Part shown: piece after piece, positions 25,332 through 32,011 of the stretch
Layout of the letters: each line of letters starts with the position of its first letter
Numbering within the stretch: the first letter of the stretch is position 1
Assembly: GCF_013004695.1 (NCBI RefSeq)
Contig: NZ_JABEMG010000016.1
Coordinates: forward strand, 1 to 52,235
From: Promicromonospora citrea
Lineage (GTDB): Bacteria; Actinomycetota; Actinomycetes; Actinomycetales; Cellulomonadaceae
Direction: 5' to 3'
DNA length: 52,235 nucleotides
Made by a program: the position numbers and the translations under genes
Notes under the pieces: model-generated
What the model was told of the DNA's origin: nothing
Databases searched by the model: none
The model's input: the letters and a program-made list of their open reading frames with translations, nothing else

Positions 25332-26456
25332 GTGAGCAACGAGATCGAGATCGGACGCGGCAAGCGCGGTCGGCGCGCCTATTCCTTCGACGACATCGCG
25401 GTGGTGCCCTCGCGGCGCACGCGTGACCCGAAGGACGTCTCGGTCGGCTGGCAGATCGACGCGTACCACTTCGAGCTGCCGATCGTCGCGGCCCCGATGG
25501 ACTCGGTGATGAGCCCGGACAGCGCCGTCGCGCTGGGCCGGTTCGGCGGCCTCGGCGTGCTCGACCTCGAGGGCCTGTGGACGCGCTACGAGTCGCCCGA
25601 GCCGCTGCTGGCGGAGATCGCCGCGCTGCCCGGGGGCGACGCGACGCGCCGCATGCAGGAGATCTACGCCGAGCCCATCAAGCCGGAGCTCATCACGCAG
25701 CGCCTCAAGGAGATCCGCGCGGCGGGCGTCACGGTCGCGGGCGCCCTCACACCGCAGCGGACCCAGGAGTTCTACCGCACGGTGGTCGACGCGGGGGTCG
25801 ACCTGTTCGTCATCCGCGGCACCACGGTCTCGGCGGAGCACGTCTCGGGCAACGCCGAGCCGCTCAACCTCAAGCGGTTCATCTACGAGCTGGACGTGCC
25901 CGTCGTCGTGGGCGGTGCCTCGACCTACACGGCCGCGCTGCACCTCATGCGCACCGGTGCGGCCGGTGTGCTGGTCGGCTTCGGCGGCGGCGCCGCGCAC
26001 ACCACGCGCGTGAGCCTGGGCATCCACGCGCCGATGGCCACGGCGGTGGCCGACGTCGCGGCCGCGCGGCGCGACTACCTCGACGAGTCCGGCGGCCGGT
26101 ACGTCCACGTCATCGCGGACGGCGGGGTCGGGCACTCCGGCGACATCGTCAAGGCCGTGGCCTGCGGCGCCGACGCCGTCATGCTCGGTGCCGCGCTGGC
26201 CCGCGCCGGCGAGGCGCCCGGCCGGGGGTTCCACTGGGGCCCGGAGGCGCACCACCCGCAGCTCCCGCGCGGTGAGCGCGTCGAGGTGGGCTCGGTCGGC
26301 TCGCTCGAGGAGATCCTCTTCGGCCCGGGCAAGCAGGCCGACGGCACGCTCAACCTGGTCGGCGCCCTGCGTCGGGCCATGGCCACGACCGGCTACTCCG
26401 ACCTCAAGGAGTTCCAGCGGGTCGAGGTCGTCGTGTCCCCGTACCAGCCGCGGTGA
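25332..26456 (+). CDS. guaB3: GuaB3-family IMP dehydrogenase-like protein
   Basis: 374 residues, an IMPDH barrel without CBS domains. RAYSFDDIAVVPSRRTRDPKDVSVGWQID and the late GATGYSDLKEF-type tail (TTGYSDLKEFQRVEV) are typical of the actinobacterial GuaB3 group. In the loop that carries the catalytic Cys of GuaB (GPGSICTTR) this protein reads GGGAAHTTR, with H223 in the Cys position. It therefore may not perform the covalent E-XMP chemistry of classical IMPDH; some actinobacterial GuaB3 proteins are reported without IMPDH activity. Followed by a GNAT gene after 6 bases, likely the same operon. Confidence 0.92.
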   Translation: MSNEIEIGRGKRGRRAYSFDDIAVVPSRRTRDPKDVSVGWQIDAYHFELPIVAAPMDSVMSPDSAVALGRFGGLGVLDLEGLWTRYESPEPLLAEIAALPGGDATRRMQEIYAEPIKPELITQRLKEIRAAGVTVAGALTPQRTQEFYRTVVDAGVDLFVIRGTTVSAEHVSGNAEPLNLKRFIYELDVPVVVGGASTYTAALHLMRTGAAGVLVGFGGGAAHTTRVSLGIHAPMATAVADVAAARRDYLDESGGRYVHVIADGGVGHSGDIVKAVACGADAVMLGAALARAGEAPGRGFHWGPEAHHPQLPRGERVEVGSVGSLEEILFGPGKQADGTLNLVGALRRAMATTGYSDLKEFQRVEVVVSPYQPR

Positions 26457-26462
26457 TCGCCG

Positions 26463-26936
26463 GTGGGTACTGAGGGGGAGCGGCTCGCCCCTGTCCTCGC
26501 GGCGGCGCCCGCTGCCGACGGCGAGTTCGAGGAGATCACGGACGCCGACGTCGAGCAGGTCGTCGCGCTGTGGCGGGAGTGCGGGCTGACGCGGCCGTGG
26601 AACGACCCGTACGCCGACGTCGCGGACGCCCGCGCGGGCGGCACCTCGACCGTGCTCGTCGCGCGGTCGGAGGGGCGTGTCGTGGCGACGGCGATGGCGG
26701 GGCACGACGGGCACAGGGGCTGGCTGTACTACGTCGCGGTGGCGCCGGACCTGCAGGGCACGGGCCTGGGCCGGTCGGCCGTCGTCGCGGCCGAGGCCTG
26801 GCTGGTGGCGCGCGGCGCGCGCAAGGTCCAGCTCATGGTGCGCACGACCAACACGGACGTGCTCGGCTTCTACGCGCGCCTGGGCTACACCGACCAGGAG
26901 TGCACCGTGCTGGGGCGCTGGGTCGACCAGTCCTGA
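26463..26936 (+). CDS. GNAT-family acetyltransferase, YpeA-like
   Basis: 157 residues. EEITDADVEQVVALWRECGLTRPWNDP matches the start of the YpeA group (L-W-x-x-C-G-L-T-R-P-W-N-D-P), followed by YYVAVAPDLQGTGLGRSAVVAAEAWL (acetyl-CoA loop) and VRTTNTDVLGFYARLGY. Substrate unknown. About 20 extra N-terminal residues are low-complexity; the GTG start places the gene 6 bases after guaB3, so it is probably co-transcribed, and the true start could be slightly downstream. Confidence 0.87.
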   Translation: MGTEGERLAPVLAAAPAADGEFEEITDADVEQVVALWRECGLTRPWNDPYADVADARAGGTSTVLVARSEGRVVATAMAGHDGHRGWLYYVAVAPDLQGTGLGRSAVVAAEAWLVARGARKVQLMVRTTNTDVLGFYARLGYTDQECTVLGRWVDQS

Positions 26937-27012
26937 CACCTCGTCCGCGGCCCGTTCGCGCGGTATTTCACCACCTGGAGCACGGGGCCGCGAACCTGCG
27001 GGGCTCCGCGCC

Positions 27013-27031
27013 TGTGAAAGTCAGTTTCACA
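27013..27031. promoter_or_regulatory. Candidate operator upstream of the semialdehyde dehydrogenase gene
   Basis: TGTGAAA-GTCAG-TTTCACA is a perfect 7-5-7 inverted repeat in a low-GC patch about 34 bases upstream of the predicted -10 box, a typical TetR- or GntR-like site. Another TTTCAC lies at 26966-26971. Confidence 0.55.
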
Positions 27032-27064
27032 CACCTATCAATACGTGAAGCAGGCTTTTGCGCG

Positions 27065-27070
27065 TAGGGT
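27065..27070 (+). promoter_or_regulatory. -10 box of the succinic semialdehyde dehydrogenase gene
   Basis: TAGGGT seven bases before the ATG, supporting that start over an upstream in-frame ATG at 27045 and a leaderless mRNA. Confidence 0.5.
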
Positions 27071-27077
27071 GACCGCC

Positions 27078-28712
27078 ATGATCGACGACGCAGCAGCCGA
27101 CGCAGCGGCGAGTGGTGCGGTCGGCGGCGTGCTCGACCCCGAGCACCCGCAGGGGACCTTCGTCCTCGAGCCCGAGGTGATGGCACCTCTCGTGGCTCGG
27201 ATCGCCAGCTCCGAGGGGTCCGGCACGCACCGGTCCATGTGCCCGTTCACGGGGGCGCCGCTCGTGACCTTCCCGGTCTCCTCGGCCGAGGACGTCGCGG
27301 CCGCCGTCGTCCGGGCCCGTGTCGCGCAGCGGACCTGGGCGCGCCGTCCGGTCCGGGAGCGTGCCGGGGTGCTGCAGCGGCTCGGGCAGCTCGTGCTGGA
27401 GCGGCAGTCCGAGGCGCTCGACCTGATCCAGCTGGAGACGGGCAAGGCGCGCCGTGCCGCCTTCGAGGAGGTCGCCGACATCGCGCAGGTCGCGCGGCAC
27501 TACGCCGTGCGCGGCGAGCGGTACCTGTCCTCGCGCCGGCACGCGGGGATGATCCCGCTGCTCACCGGGGTCCGGGTGCACCGGAGGCCGATCGGCGTCG
27601 TCGGCGCCGTCACGCCGTGGAACTACCCGCTCGTGCTGGCGCTCGCCGAGGCGCTGCCCGCGCTGCTCGCGGGGAACGCCGTGGTGCTCAAGCCGGACCC
27701 GCAGACCACGCTCACCGCCCTGTGGGCCGCGGAGGCCCTCGACGACGCGGGGCTGCCCGCCGGGCTGTTCCAGGTGGTCGCGGGCGGGCGCGAGGTCGGC
27801 GAGGAGCTCGTCGAGCACGTGGACCACATCGCCTTCACCGGCTCCACCGCGACGGGCCGGAAGGTCGCGGCGCGGGCGGGGGAGCGGCTCATCGGGGCCA
27901 CGCTCGAGCTCGGCGGCAAGAACGCGCTCTACGTCGCGGACGACGTCGACGTCGACGCCGCGGTGCCCGGCATCGTGCGGGCCTGCTTCGCGAACGCCGG
28001 CCAGCTGTGCGTCTCCGTCGAACGGCTCGTGGTGCACGAGGCGATCGCCGACGAGTTCGTCGCCAAGTTCGTGCGCGCCGTGCGGTCGCTGCGGCTCGGC
28101 CCGGCCCTCGACTACACGGCCGACGTCGGGTCGCTGACCTCACAGGCGCAGCTCGACAAGGTCACGGCCCACGTGGACGACGCGCTGGCGCGCGGCGCAC
28201 GCGTGCTGGCCGGCGGGGTGCACCGCGCCGACGTCGGCCCGTACTTCTACGCGCCCACCGTGCTCGACGACGTGCCCGCACAGGCGGAGGTCGCGCGCGA
28301 GGAGACGTTCGGGCCGGTCGTGACGATCACGCGCGTCGACTGCGACGAGGACGCGGTGACGGTCATGAACGACACCGAGTACGGCCTGCACGCCGCCGTC
28401 TGGTCGCGCGACACCGGCCGGGCGCGCCGGGTGGCCGAGCGCATCGAGTGCGGGTCGGTCGCGATCAACGACGGGTACACGCTGACCTGGGGTTCCGTCG
28501 CGGCACCGCTCGGCGGCTGGAAGGCGTCGGGGCTGGGCGCACGGCACGGCGCGGCGTCGATCGACGGGCTCACGCGCCAGCAGACGGTCGTCACCTCGCG
28601 CGGGTCGCGGTTCGGCGCGACGCTCGACACCCTGTACGGCCTGGGCGGCGAGACCCCGAGCCGCGTGCTGACGACGGCGCTGTCGGCGATGCGCCGGCTG
28701 CGGATGGGGTGA
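27078..28712 (+). CDS. gabD2: Succinic semialdehyde dehydrogenase (NADP-type, GabD2-like)
   Basis: 544 residues. Aldehyde dehydrogenase with substrate-binding VTPWNYPL, KPDPQTTLTAL (NADP site), FTGSTATGRKVA, general base E277 in LELGGKN, catalytic C311 in NAGQLCVSVERL, and EETFGPVV. The extended N-terminus (about 60 residues before the dehydrogenase fold) and the C-terminal SRFGATLDTLYGLGGETPSRVLT extension match GabD2-type enzymes (Rv1731 in M. tuberculosis), which link GABA or 2-oxoglutarate degradation to succinate. No gabT is adjacent. A perfect operator-like dyad lies upstream. Confidence 0.9.
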   Translation: MIDDAAADAAASGAVGGVLDPEHPQGTFVLEPEVMAPLVARIASSEGSGTHRSMCPFTGAPLVTFPVSSAEDVAAAVVRARVAQRTWARRPVRERAGVLQRLGQLVLERQSEALDLIQLETGKARRAAFEEVADIAQVARHYAVRGERYLSSRRHAGMIPLLTGVRVHRRPIGVVGAVTPWNYPLVLALAEALPALLAGNAVVLKPDPQTTLTALWAAEALDDAGLPAGLFQVVAGGREVGEELVEHVDHIAFTGSTATGRKVAARAGERLIGATLELGGKNALYVADDVDVDAAVPGIVRACFANAGQLCVSVERLVVHEAIADEFVAKFVRAVRSLRLGPALDYTADVGSLTSQAQLDKVTAHVDDALARGARVLAGGVHRADVGPYFYAPTVLDDVPAQAEVAREETFGPVVTITRVDCDEDAVTVMNDTEYGLHAAVWSRDTGRARRVAERIECGSVAINDGYTLTWGSVAAPLGGWKASGLGARHGAASIDGLTRQQTVVTSRGSRFGATLDTLYGLGGETPSRVLTTALSAMRRLRMG

Positions 28713-28730
28713 GTGAAGAGCCTTCACCGG

Positions 28731-28736
28731 TACGCT
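28731..28736 (+). promoter_or_regulatory. -10 box of the DUF4442 gene
   Basis: TACGCT seven bases before the ATG. Confidence 0.45.
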
Positions 28737-28743
28737 CGGCCGC

Positions 28744-29226
28744 ATGACGACGCAGCTGTACGCCTTCTGGAAGACCGCGAACTCCCTGCCGGTGGTCGGC
28801 AAGCCGCTCGGGAAGCGGATCTTCACGTGGGCCTTCCGGTTCAAGGCCCCCTACTTCGGCTCGATCGCGCCGCGCGTGGTGGACATGCGACCGAACTACG
28901 GCGAGGTCGTCGTGCCGAACCGCCGGCGCAACCGGAACCACATCGGGACCGTGCACGCGATCGCCGTCTGCAACGGGCTCGAGATGGCGATGGGGTCGCT
29001 CGCCGAGGCATCGGTGCCGGCGGACAAGCGCTGGCTGCCCAAGGGCATGGAGGTGGCCTACCTCGCGAAGTCGACCGGTGATGTCACCTGCATCGCGGAG
29101 ACCGACCAGGCCCAGTGGGACGGCGACGACAAGGACCTGCCCGTGCGCGTGCGCGGCGTGCTGGCCGACGGGAGCGTGGTGGTCGAGGGCACGATCCACC
29201 TCTGGGTCACGCCGAAGAAGAAGTAG
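28744..29226 (+). CDS. DUF4442 domain protein (hotdog-fold thioesterase-like)
   Basis: 160 residues spanning the whole DUF4442 family. The APYFGSIAPRVVDMRPNYGEVVVPNRRRNRNHIGTVHAIAVCNGLE region corresponds to the hotdog-fold helix with N-H-x-G-T-V-H-A as the putative active-site loop, and RWLPKGMEVAYLAKSTGDVT follows. Homologues are annotated as possible acyl-CoA thioesterases; substrate unknown. Lies 31 bases after the dehydrogenase gene and is convergent with the SanA-like gene, 2 bases away. No signal peptide. Confidence 0.86.
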   Translation: MTTQLYAFWKTANSLPVVGKPLGKRIFTWAFRFKAPYFGSIAPRVVDMRPNYGEVVVPNRRRNRNHIGTVHAIAVCNGLEMAMGSLAEASVPADKRWLPKGMEVAYLAKSTGDVTCIAETDQAQWDGDDKDLPVRVRGVLADGSVVVEGTIHLWVTPKKK

Positions 29227-29228
29227 GG

Positions 29229-29852
29229 TCAGCGGGGCCGGGGTCGCGCGAGGGAGCGGACGGCGGCCTTCCAGCTGGCCAGCAGCTCGCGCACCTGCCA
29301 CCACGCGCGGCGTACCGGCCGGACGCTCGTGGAGCTCACGCCGAACCCCACCGCGTCCAGGCCCGCCTCGACGCACGAGAACAGCGTGCGGCGCAGGTGG
29401 TAGTCCTGCGTCACGACGACGGCGGTGCGCACCCCGTACAGGTCGTGGGCGCGGCGGCACGTGGCGGTGGTGTTGAAGCCCTCGCGGTCCAGGACGATGG
29501 CGTCGTCGGGGACGCCGAGGTCGTTGTCCAGGAGCCAGGCGCGCATCGAGCCGGGCTCGTCGTAGCGGGTGCCGTCGGGGCGGTCGTGCGCGTCGCCGCT
29601 CAGGATCATCGTGGGGGCGAGACCCGCGCGGAACAGCTCGGCGCCGCCCTCGACGCGTCGGCGCAGGTACATCGACGGCGTGCCGTCGCTGTTCAGACCG
29701 CAGCCGAGCACGATGACGGCGTCGGCCTTCTCGACCTCCTCCGCGCGGCGGCGGACCCGGGGGTGGCCGGTCGCCTGGACGGCGGCGACAGGGACGACGA
29801 ACGCGGCGGCGAGCACGCCCGCGACGAGTGCGGCGGCCTTGAGCGGGGTCAC
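29229..29852 (-). CDS. SanA/YdcF-like DUF218 membrane-anchored protein
   Basis: 207 residues: one N-terminal membrane anchor (about 4-26), then a DUF218 domain with ADAVIVLGCGLNSDGTPS, RRRVEGGAELFRAGLAPTMILSGD, DEPGSMRAWLLDNDLGVPDDAIVLD, FNTTATCRRAH and VVVTQDYHLRRTLFSC. This is the SanA/ElyC group, in E. coli tied to envelope barrier function and vancomycin resistance at high temperature; biochemical role unclear. GTG start with a TACCGT box 7 bases upstream. Most of the protein would lie outside the membrane. Confidence 0.88.
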   Translation of the reverse strand: MTPLKAAALVAGVLAAAFVVPVAAVQATGHPRVRRRAEEVEKADAVIVLGCGLNSDGTPSMYLRRRVEGGAELFRAGLAPTMILSGDAHDRPDGTRYDEPGSMRAWLLDNDLGVPDDAIVLDREGFNTTATCRRAHDLYGVRTAVVVTQDYHLRRTLFSCVEAGLDAVGFGVSSTSVRPVRRAWWQVRELLASWKAAVRSLARPRPR

Positions 29853-29859
29853 GTGCGGA

Positions 29860-29865
29860 ACGGTA
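29860..29865 (-). promoter_or_regulatory. -10 box of the SanA-like gene
   Basis: TACCGT on the minus strand seven bases before the GTG. Confidence 0.45.
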
Positions 29866-29880
29866 CCGCGTCCTGCCTGG

Positions 29881-30792
29881 TCACGCGGCGAGCGCGGTGA
29901 GCTCGCCGCGGAGGTTCGCCGCGGCGGCGTCCTGCCAGCGGGCCGCGCCCGGCGCGGTGCGGAACAGCGGGCCGCCGTCCAGCAGGCCGCGCAGCACCTC
30001 GGCGCGTCCCGCGCGGAACAGCGGGTCGGGGACGTCGCAGTACTCCGCGCGGACCTGGTGCGTGTACCGGGCGTACACCCTGGGGCTGCCGCCGAGGACG
30101 GCCAGGTCGGCGTCGCTGACCAGGCCGCCGACGACGTCGTCGGGCGCGGGGTCGTGGTCCGTGGTGACGAGGACGAGACGCGCGACCTCGTCGACGTCGG
30201 CCGTGGTCACACCGGTACCGGCCAGCGGGCCCAGGAGCTTCCCGACCAGCTCCGCCGACCGTTCCTCGTCCTGGCCGGCTGTGCCGTCGTGCACCGCGTC
30301 GTGGAACCAGAGGGCGAGGCGGGCACGCCAGAGCTCGCGGTCGGCGAGCGGCTGCGCGGCGGCGAGGTCGTCGAGCGCGGACAGCGCGACGGCCAGGTGC
30401 AGGGGCGAGTGGTAGACGCGGTGCGGCTCGCGCCAGCGGTCGAGCAGGTCCTCGCCCGCGGCGCTCGCGAGGGTCGGGTCCGCCCACAGCGCGTCCCACC
30501 GGGCTCGGAGTGCGGCGCGCTTGGCGCGCTTGCGCTCGGCGCCCGAGACCCGCAGGCCCGAGCCCGCGAGGCGCCGGGCGAGGTCGCCGCCCTCGACCGG
30601 GACAGCGCCCGCAGCGACGAGGTCGTCGTAGCGGGCGGCCGGGACGTCGTAGTGGTCCAGGTCCAGTGCCCTGTCGGGGACCTCGGCCGCCCGGGCGAAG
30701 AGCCGAAGCTCGCGCAGCGACCCGTCCGAGACCAGGTGGGAGAACACGGTCCCGTGGGCCGGCCAGGCGGGCGGGTCGATGTAGACGGTCAC
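29881..30792 (-). CDS. DUF4031 - HD domain fusion protein
   Basis: 303 residues. The N-terminus MTVYIDPPAWPAHGTVFSHLVSDGSLRELRLFARAAEVPDRALDLDHYDVPAARYDDLVAAGA is a complete DUF4031 domain (about 1-80). The remainder is an HD-type phosphohydrolase-like domain: YHSPLHLAVAL, LWFHDAVHDGTAG (the H-D pair), a helix with VTTDHDP, and SDADLAVLG (final Asp). Metal ligands appear intact, so hydrolysis of a nucleotide or phosphoester is likely. I infer that DUF4031 supplies substrate or partner recognition. GTG start has TAGCCT 6 bases upstream. Confidence 0.85.
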   Translation of the reverse strand: MTVYIDPPAWPAHGTVFSHLVSDGSLRELRLFARAAEVPDRALDLDHYDVPAARYDDLVAAGAVPVEGGDLARRLAGSGLRVSGAERKRAKRAALRARWDALWADPTLASAAGEDLLDRWREPHRVYHSPLHLAVALSALDDLAAAQPLADRELWRARLALWFHDAVHDGTAGQDEERSAELVGKLLGPLAGTGVTTADVDEVARLVLVTTDHDPAPDDVVGGLVSDADLAVLGGSPRVYARYTHQVRAEYCDVPDPLFRAGRAEVLRGLLDGGPLFRTAPGAARWQDAAAANLRGELTALAA

Positions 30793-30798
30793 GGGGTG

Positions 30799-30804
30799 AG
30801 GCTA
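30799..30804 (-). promoter_or_regulatory. -10 box of the DUF4031-HD gene
   Basis: TAGCCT on the minus strand six bases before the GTG; leaderless transcript predicted. Confidence 0.55.
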
Positions 30805-31237
30805 GCGCGGAGGGGCAGGGCACAGACCTCTAGTTGTGTCACGGGGGCACGAGACATGCGAGCAAGGACGGTCGAGGTGCGACACCGGGGGCGGTACTGA
30901 TCGGCGACGCGCTTGCTGCGGCCCGTCATGGCGGAGACGGTTGCTGCGTTCGTTCGAGACACGGGGGGACGGAGCCGGCTGCGGCGGTGGCGGAGGCGCG
31001 GCCGGGGGACGGCCGCGCTCGAGCAGTCGGTAGCGAGGTCGGCTGTCGAATCGGCGTAGTGGGCGCCGAGGGTGTCGAGATGGCGTGAGTGGCGCTGTCG
31101 GCCGGGACAAGCCCGCGCCGGTCGCTGGGTGATGTTTGAGATATCACCCGCTGGTTGTATCGATGCGGTCGGGAAGCGACCTCGGCGTCCGCTAGGTTGC
31201 TAGGCGCTTTGCCGCGTTCCCTCCTGATAGGAAAGAA
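30805..31237. other. Gene-poor interval of about 430 bases
   Basis: No convincing coding frame on either strand: candidates are Arg/Pro/Gly-rich or have poor codon usage. Base composition is more mixed than in neighbouring genes, with A+T-richer ends. One dyad (31127-31149) is visible near the downstream gene. The interval might be a decayed gene or an untranslated regulatory region; I see no terminal repeats, integrase or RNA family. Confidence 0.5.
31127..31149. promoter_or_regulatory. Inverted repeat upstream of the 145-residue membrane protein gene
   Basis: GGGTGAT, nine bases, ATCACCC, lying about 90 bases before the ATG in an A+T-richer patch. Candidate operator. Confidence 0.4.
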
Positions 31238-31675
31238 ATGTCTGAAGACCTGGTCGGCCTGCTCTTTATCGTGGCCGGCGTCGCGCTGGCCGGTGCGTTC
31301 TCCCGATGGCTCTTTCGCCGTGCCGCTCGCGGACGCGTAGGGTCCGGTGTCGTCGAGGTCGTCCTCTGGGCGCCGTCCGGGCGGCTGCCCGGTCTGTCGC
31401 GCAAGAAGAAGTGGATCAAGGCGAAGGTGACCACCGACGAGGCCGGTCGCCTGGTGTGGGTCAAGCCCGCGGGAGAGCCTGTGAGCCTGACGCTGCGCAG
31501 CCGTGACCCGCGGCCCCGCAACAAGAGCGACCTCTTCTTCTTGGACCCGGGAACGCCGGTGTGGGAGGCGCTGACCGACGACGACCAGGAGCTGCGCCTG
31601 GTCATCCCGCAGGAGTCCGAGCACCGGTTCGTCGAGCAGTTTCCGGTGCACGGTCAGTTCACGACGCAGATGTGA
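31238..31675 (+). CDS. Small single-pass membrane protein, unknown function
   Basis: 145 residues. An N-terminal membrane helix (about 5-27, LVGLLFIVAGVALAGAFSRWLF) is followed by RRAARGR (inside-positive), a basic RKKKWIKAK patch and a globular C-terminus with strands (RLVWVKPAGEPVSLTLRSRDPRPRNKSDLFFLDPGTPVWEAL; ELRLVIPQES). The C-terminal domain would lie in the cytoplasm. I do not recognise the family. The start has AGGAAAG. It sits alone between two gene-poor stretches, and its codons are slightly less G+C-rich than those of its neighbours, compatible with acquisition by transfer. Confidence 0.7.
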   Translation: MSEDLVGLLFIVAGVALAGAFSRWLFRRAARGRVGSGVVEVVLWAPSGRLPGLSRKKKWIKAKVTTDEAGRLVWVKPAGEPVSLTLRSRDPRPRNKSDLFFLDPGTPVWEALTDDDQELRLVIPQESEHRFVEQFPVHGQFTTQM

Positions 31676-31750
31676 CCAGGCGGCGACGGCAGCCGACGGG
31701 TTGTCGCTCAGTGGGATCTCGGCGGCCGTTTCCTCCGCCAACGGGCCACA

Positions 31751-31762
31751 TGACCTAGGTCA
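31751..31762. promoter_or_regulatory. Perfect 12-base palindrome
   Basis: TGACCTAGGTCA, a candidate binding site for a dimeric regulator; its target is unclear because it lies between a + strand gene end and the end of the minus-strand pta-ackA operon. Confidence 0.35.
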
Positions 31763-31831
31763 AGGCCGCGGCTCGGCCTGCCGTCCGGGGTTGCGTTTGC
31801 AGATCCGCCCGATCTCTTTACTGGTGAGGAG

Positions 31832-31966
31832 ATGGAGGGCGGCGTGCTGGCAGCGACAACGGCCGATGGAACTTCATTCAGTGGGATCATGTCCGGAGGG
31901 TTTACTCCACTGACAAGCGAGCAGATGGTCACGCTCGAACGCTCCGCGCGCGGCGTCTATAGGTAG
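31832..31966 (+). CDS. Possible 44-residue small protein
   Basis: A short frame, ATG to TAG, encoding MEGGVLAATTADGTSFSGI... ...LTSEQMVTLERSARGVYR. GGTGAGGAG precedes the ATG, and GGAGGG precedes an internal GTG (31844) that would give 40 residues. Codons such as ACA, GCA, TTC, AGT are less G/C-biased than usual here, so this may be a recent arrival, a decayed gene end, or chance. No match recognised. Confidence 0.25.
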   Translation: MEGGVLAATTADGTSFSGIMSGGFTPLTSEQMVTLERSARGVYR

Positions 31967-32011
31967 AGGCGCCGATGTTGGTGCTGCCGTTGGGGGGCAT
32001 GGTCCGTGCCT

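Larger units (their letters stand above)
31676..32011. other. Gene-poor interval of about 336 bases
   Basis: Lower G+C than its surroundings. It contains the perfect palindrome TGACCTAGGTCA (31751-31762), an 11-base direct repeat TCAGTGGGATC (31708-31718 and 31878-31888), a possible 44-codon reading frame listed separately, and G6/C6 tracts flanking the ackA stop that could form a weak terminator. Confidence 0.5.

Noticed and set aside
30834-31088. An 84-codon frame in the gene-poor interval
   Set aside because: Encodes a Gly/Ala/Arg/His mix with no ribosome binding site and atypical codon use; the opposite strand gives equally poor Pro/Arg-rich frames.
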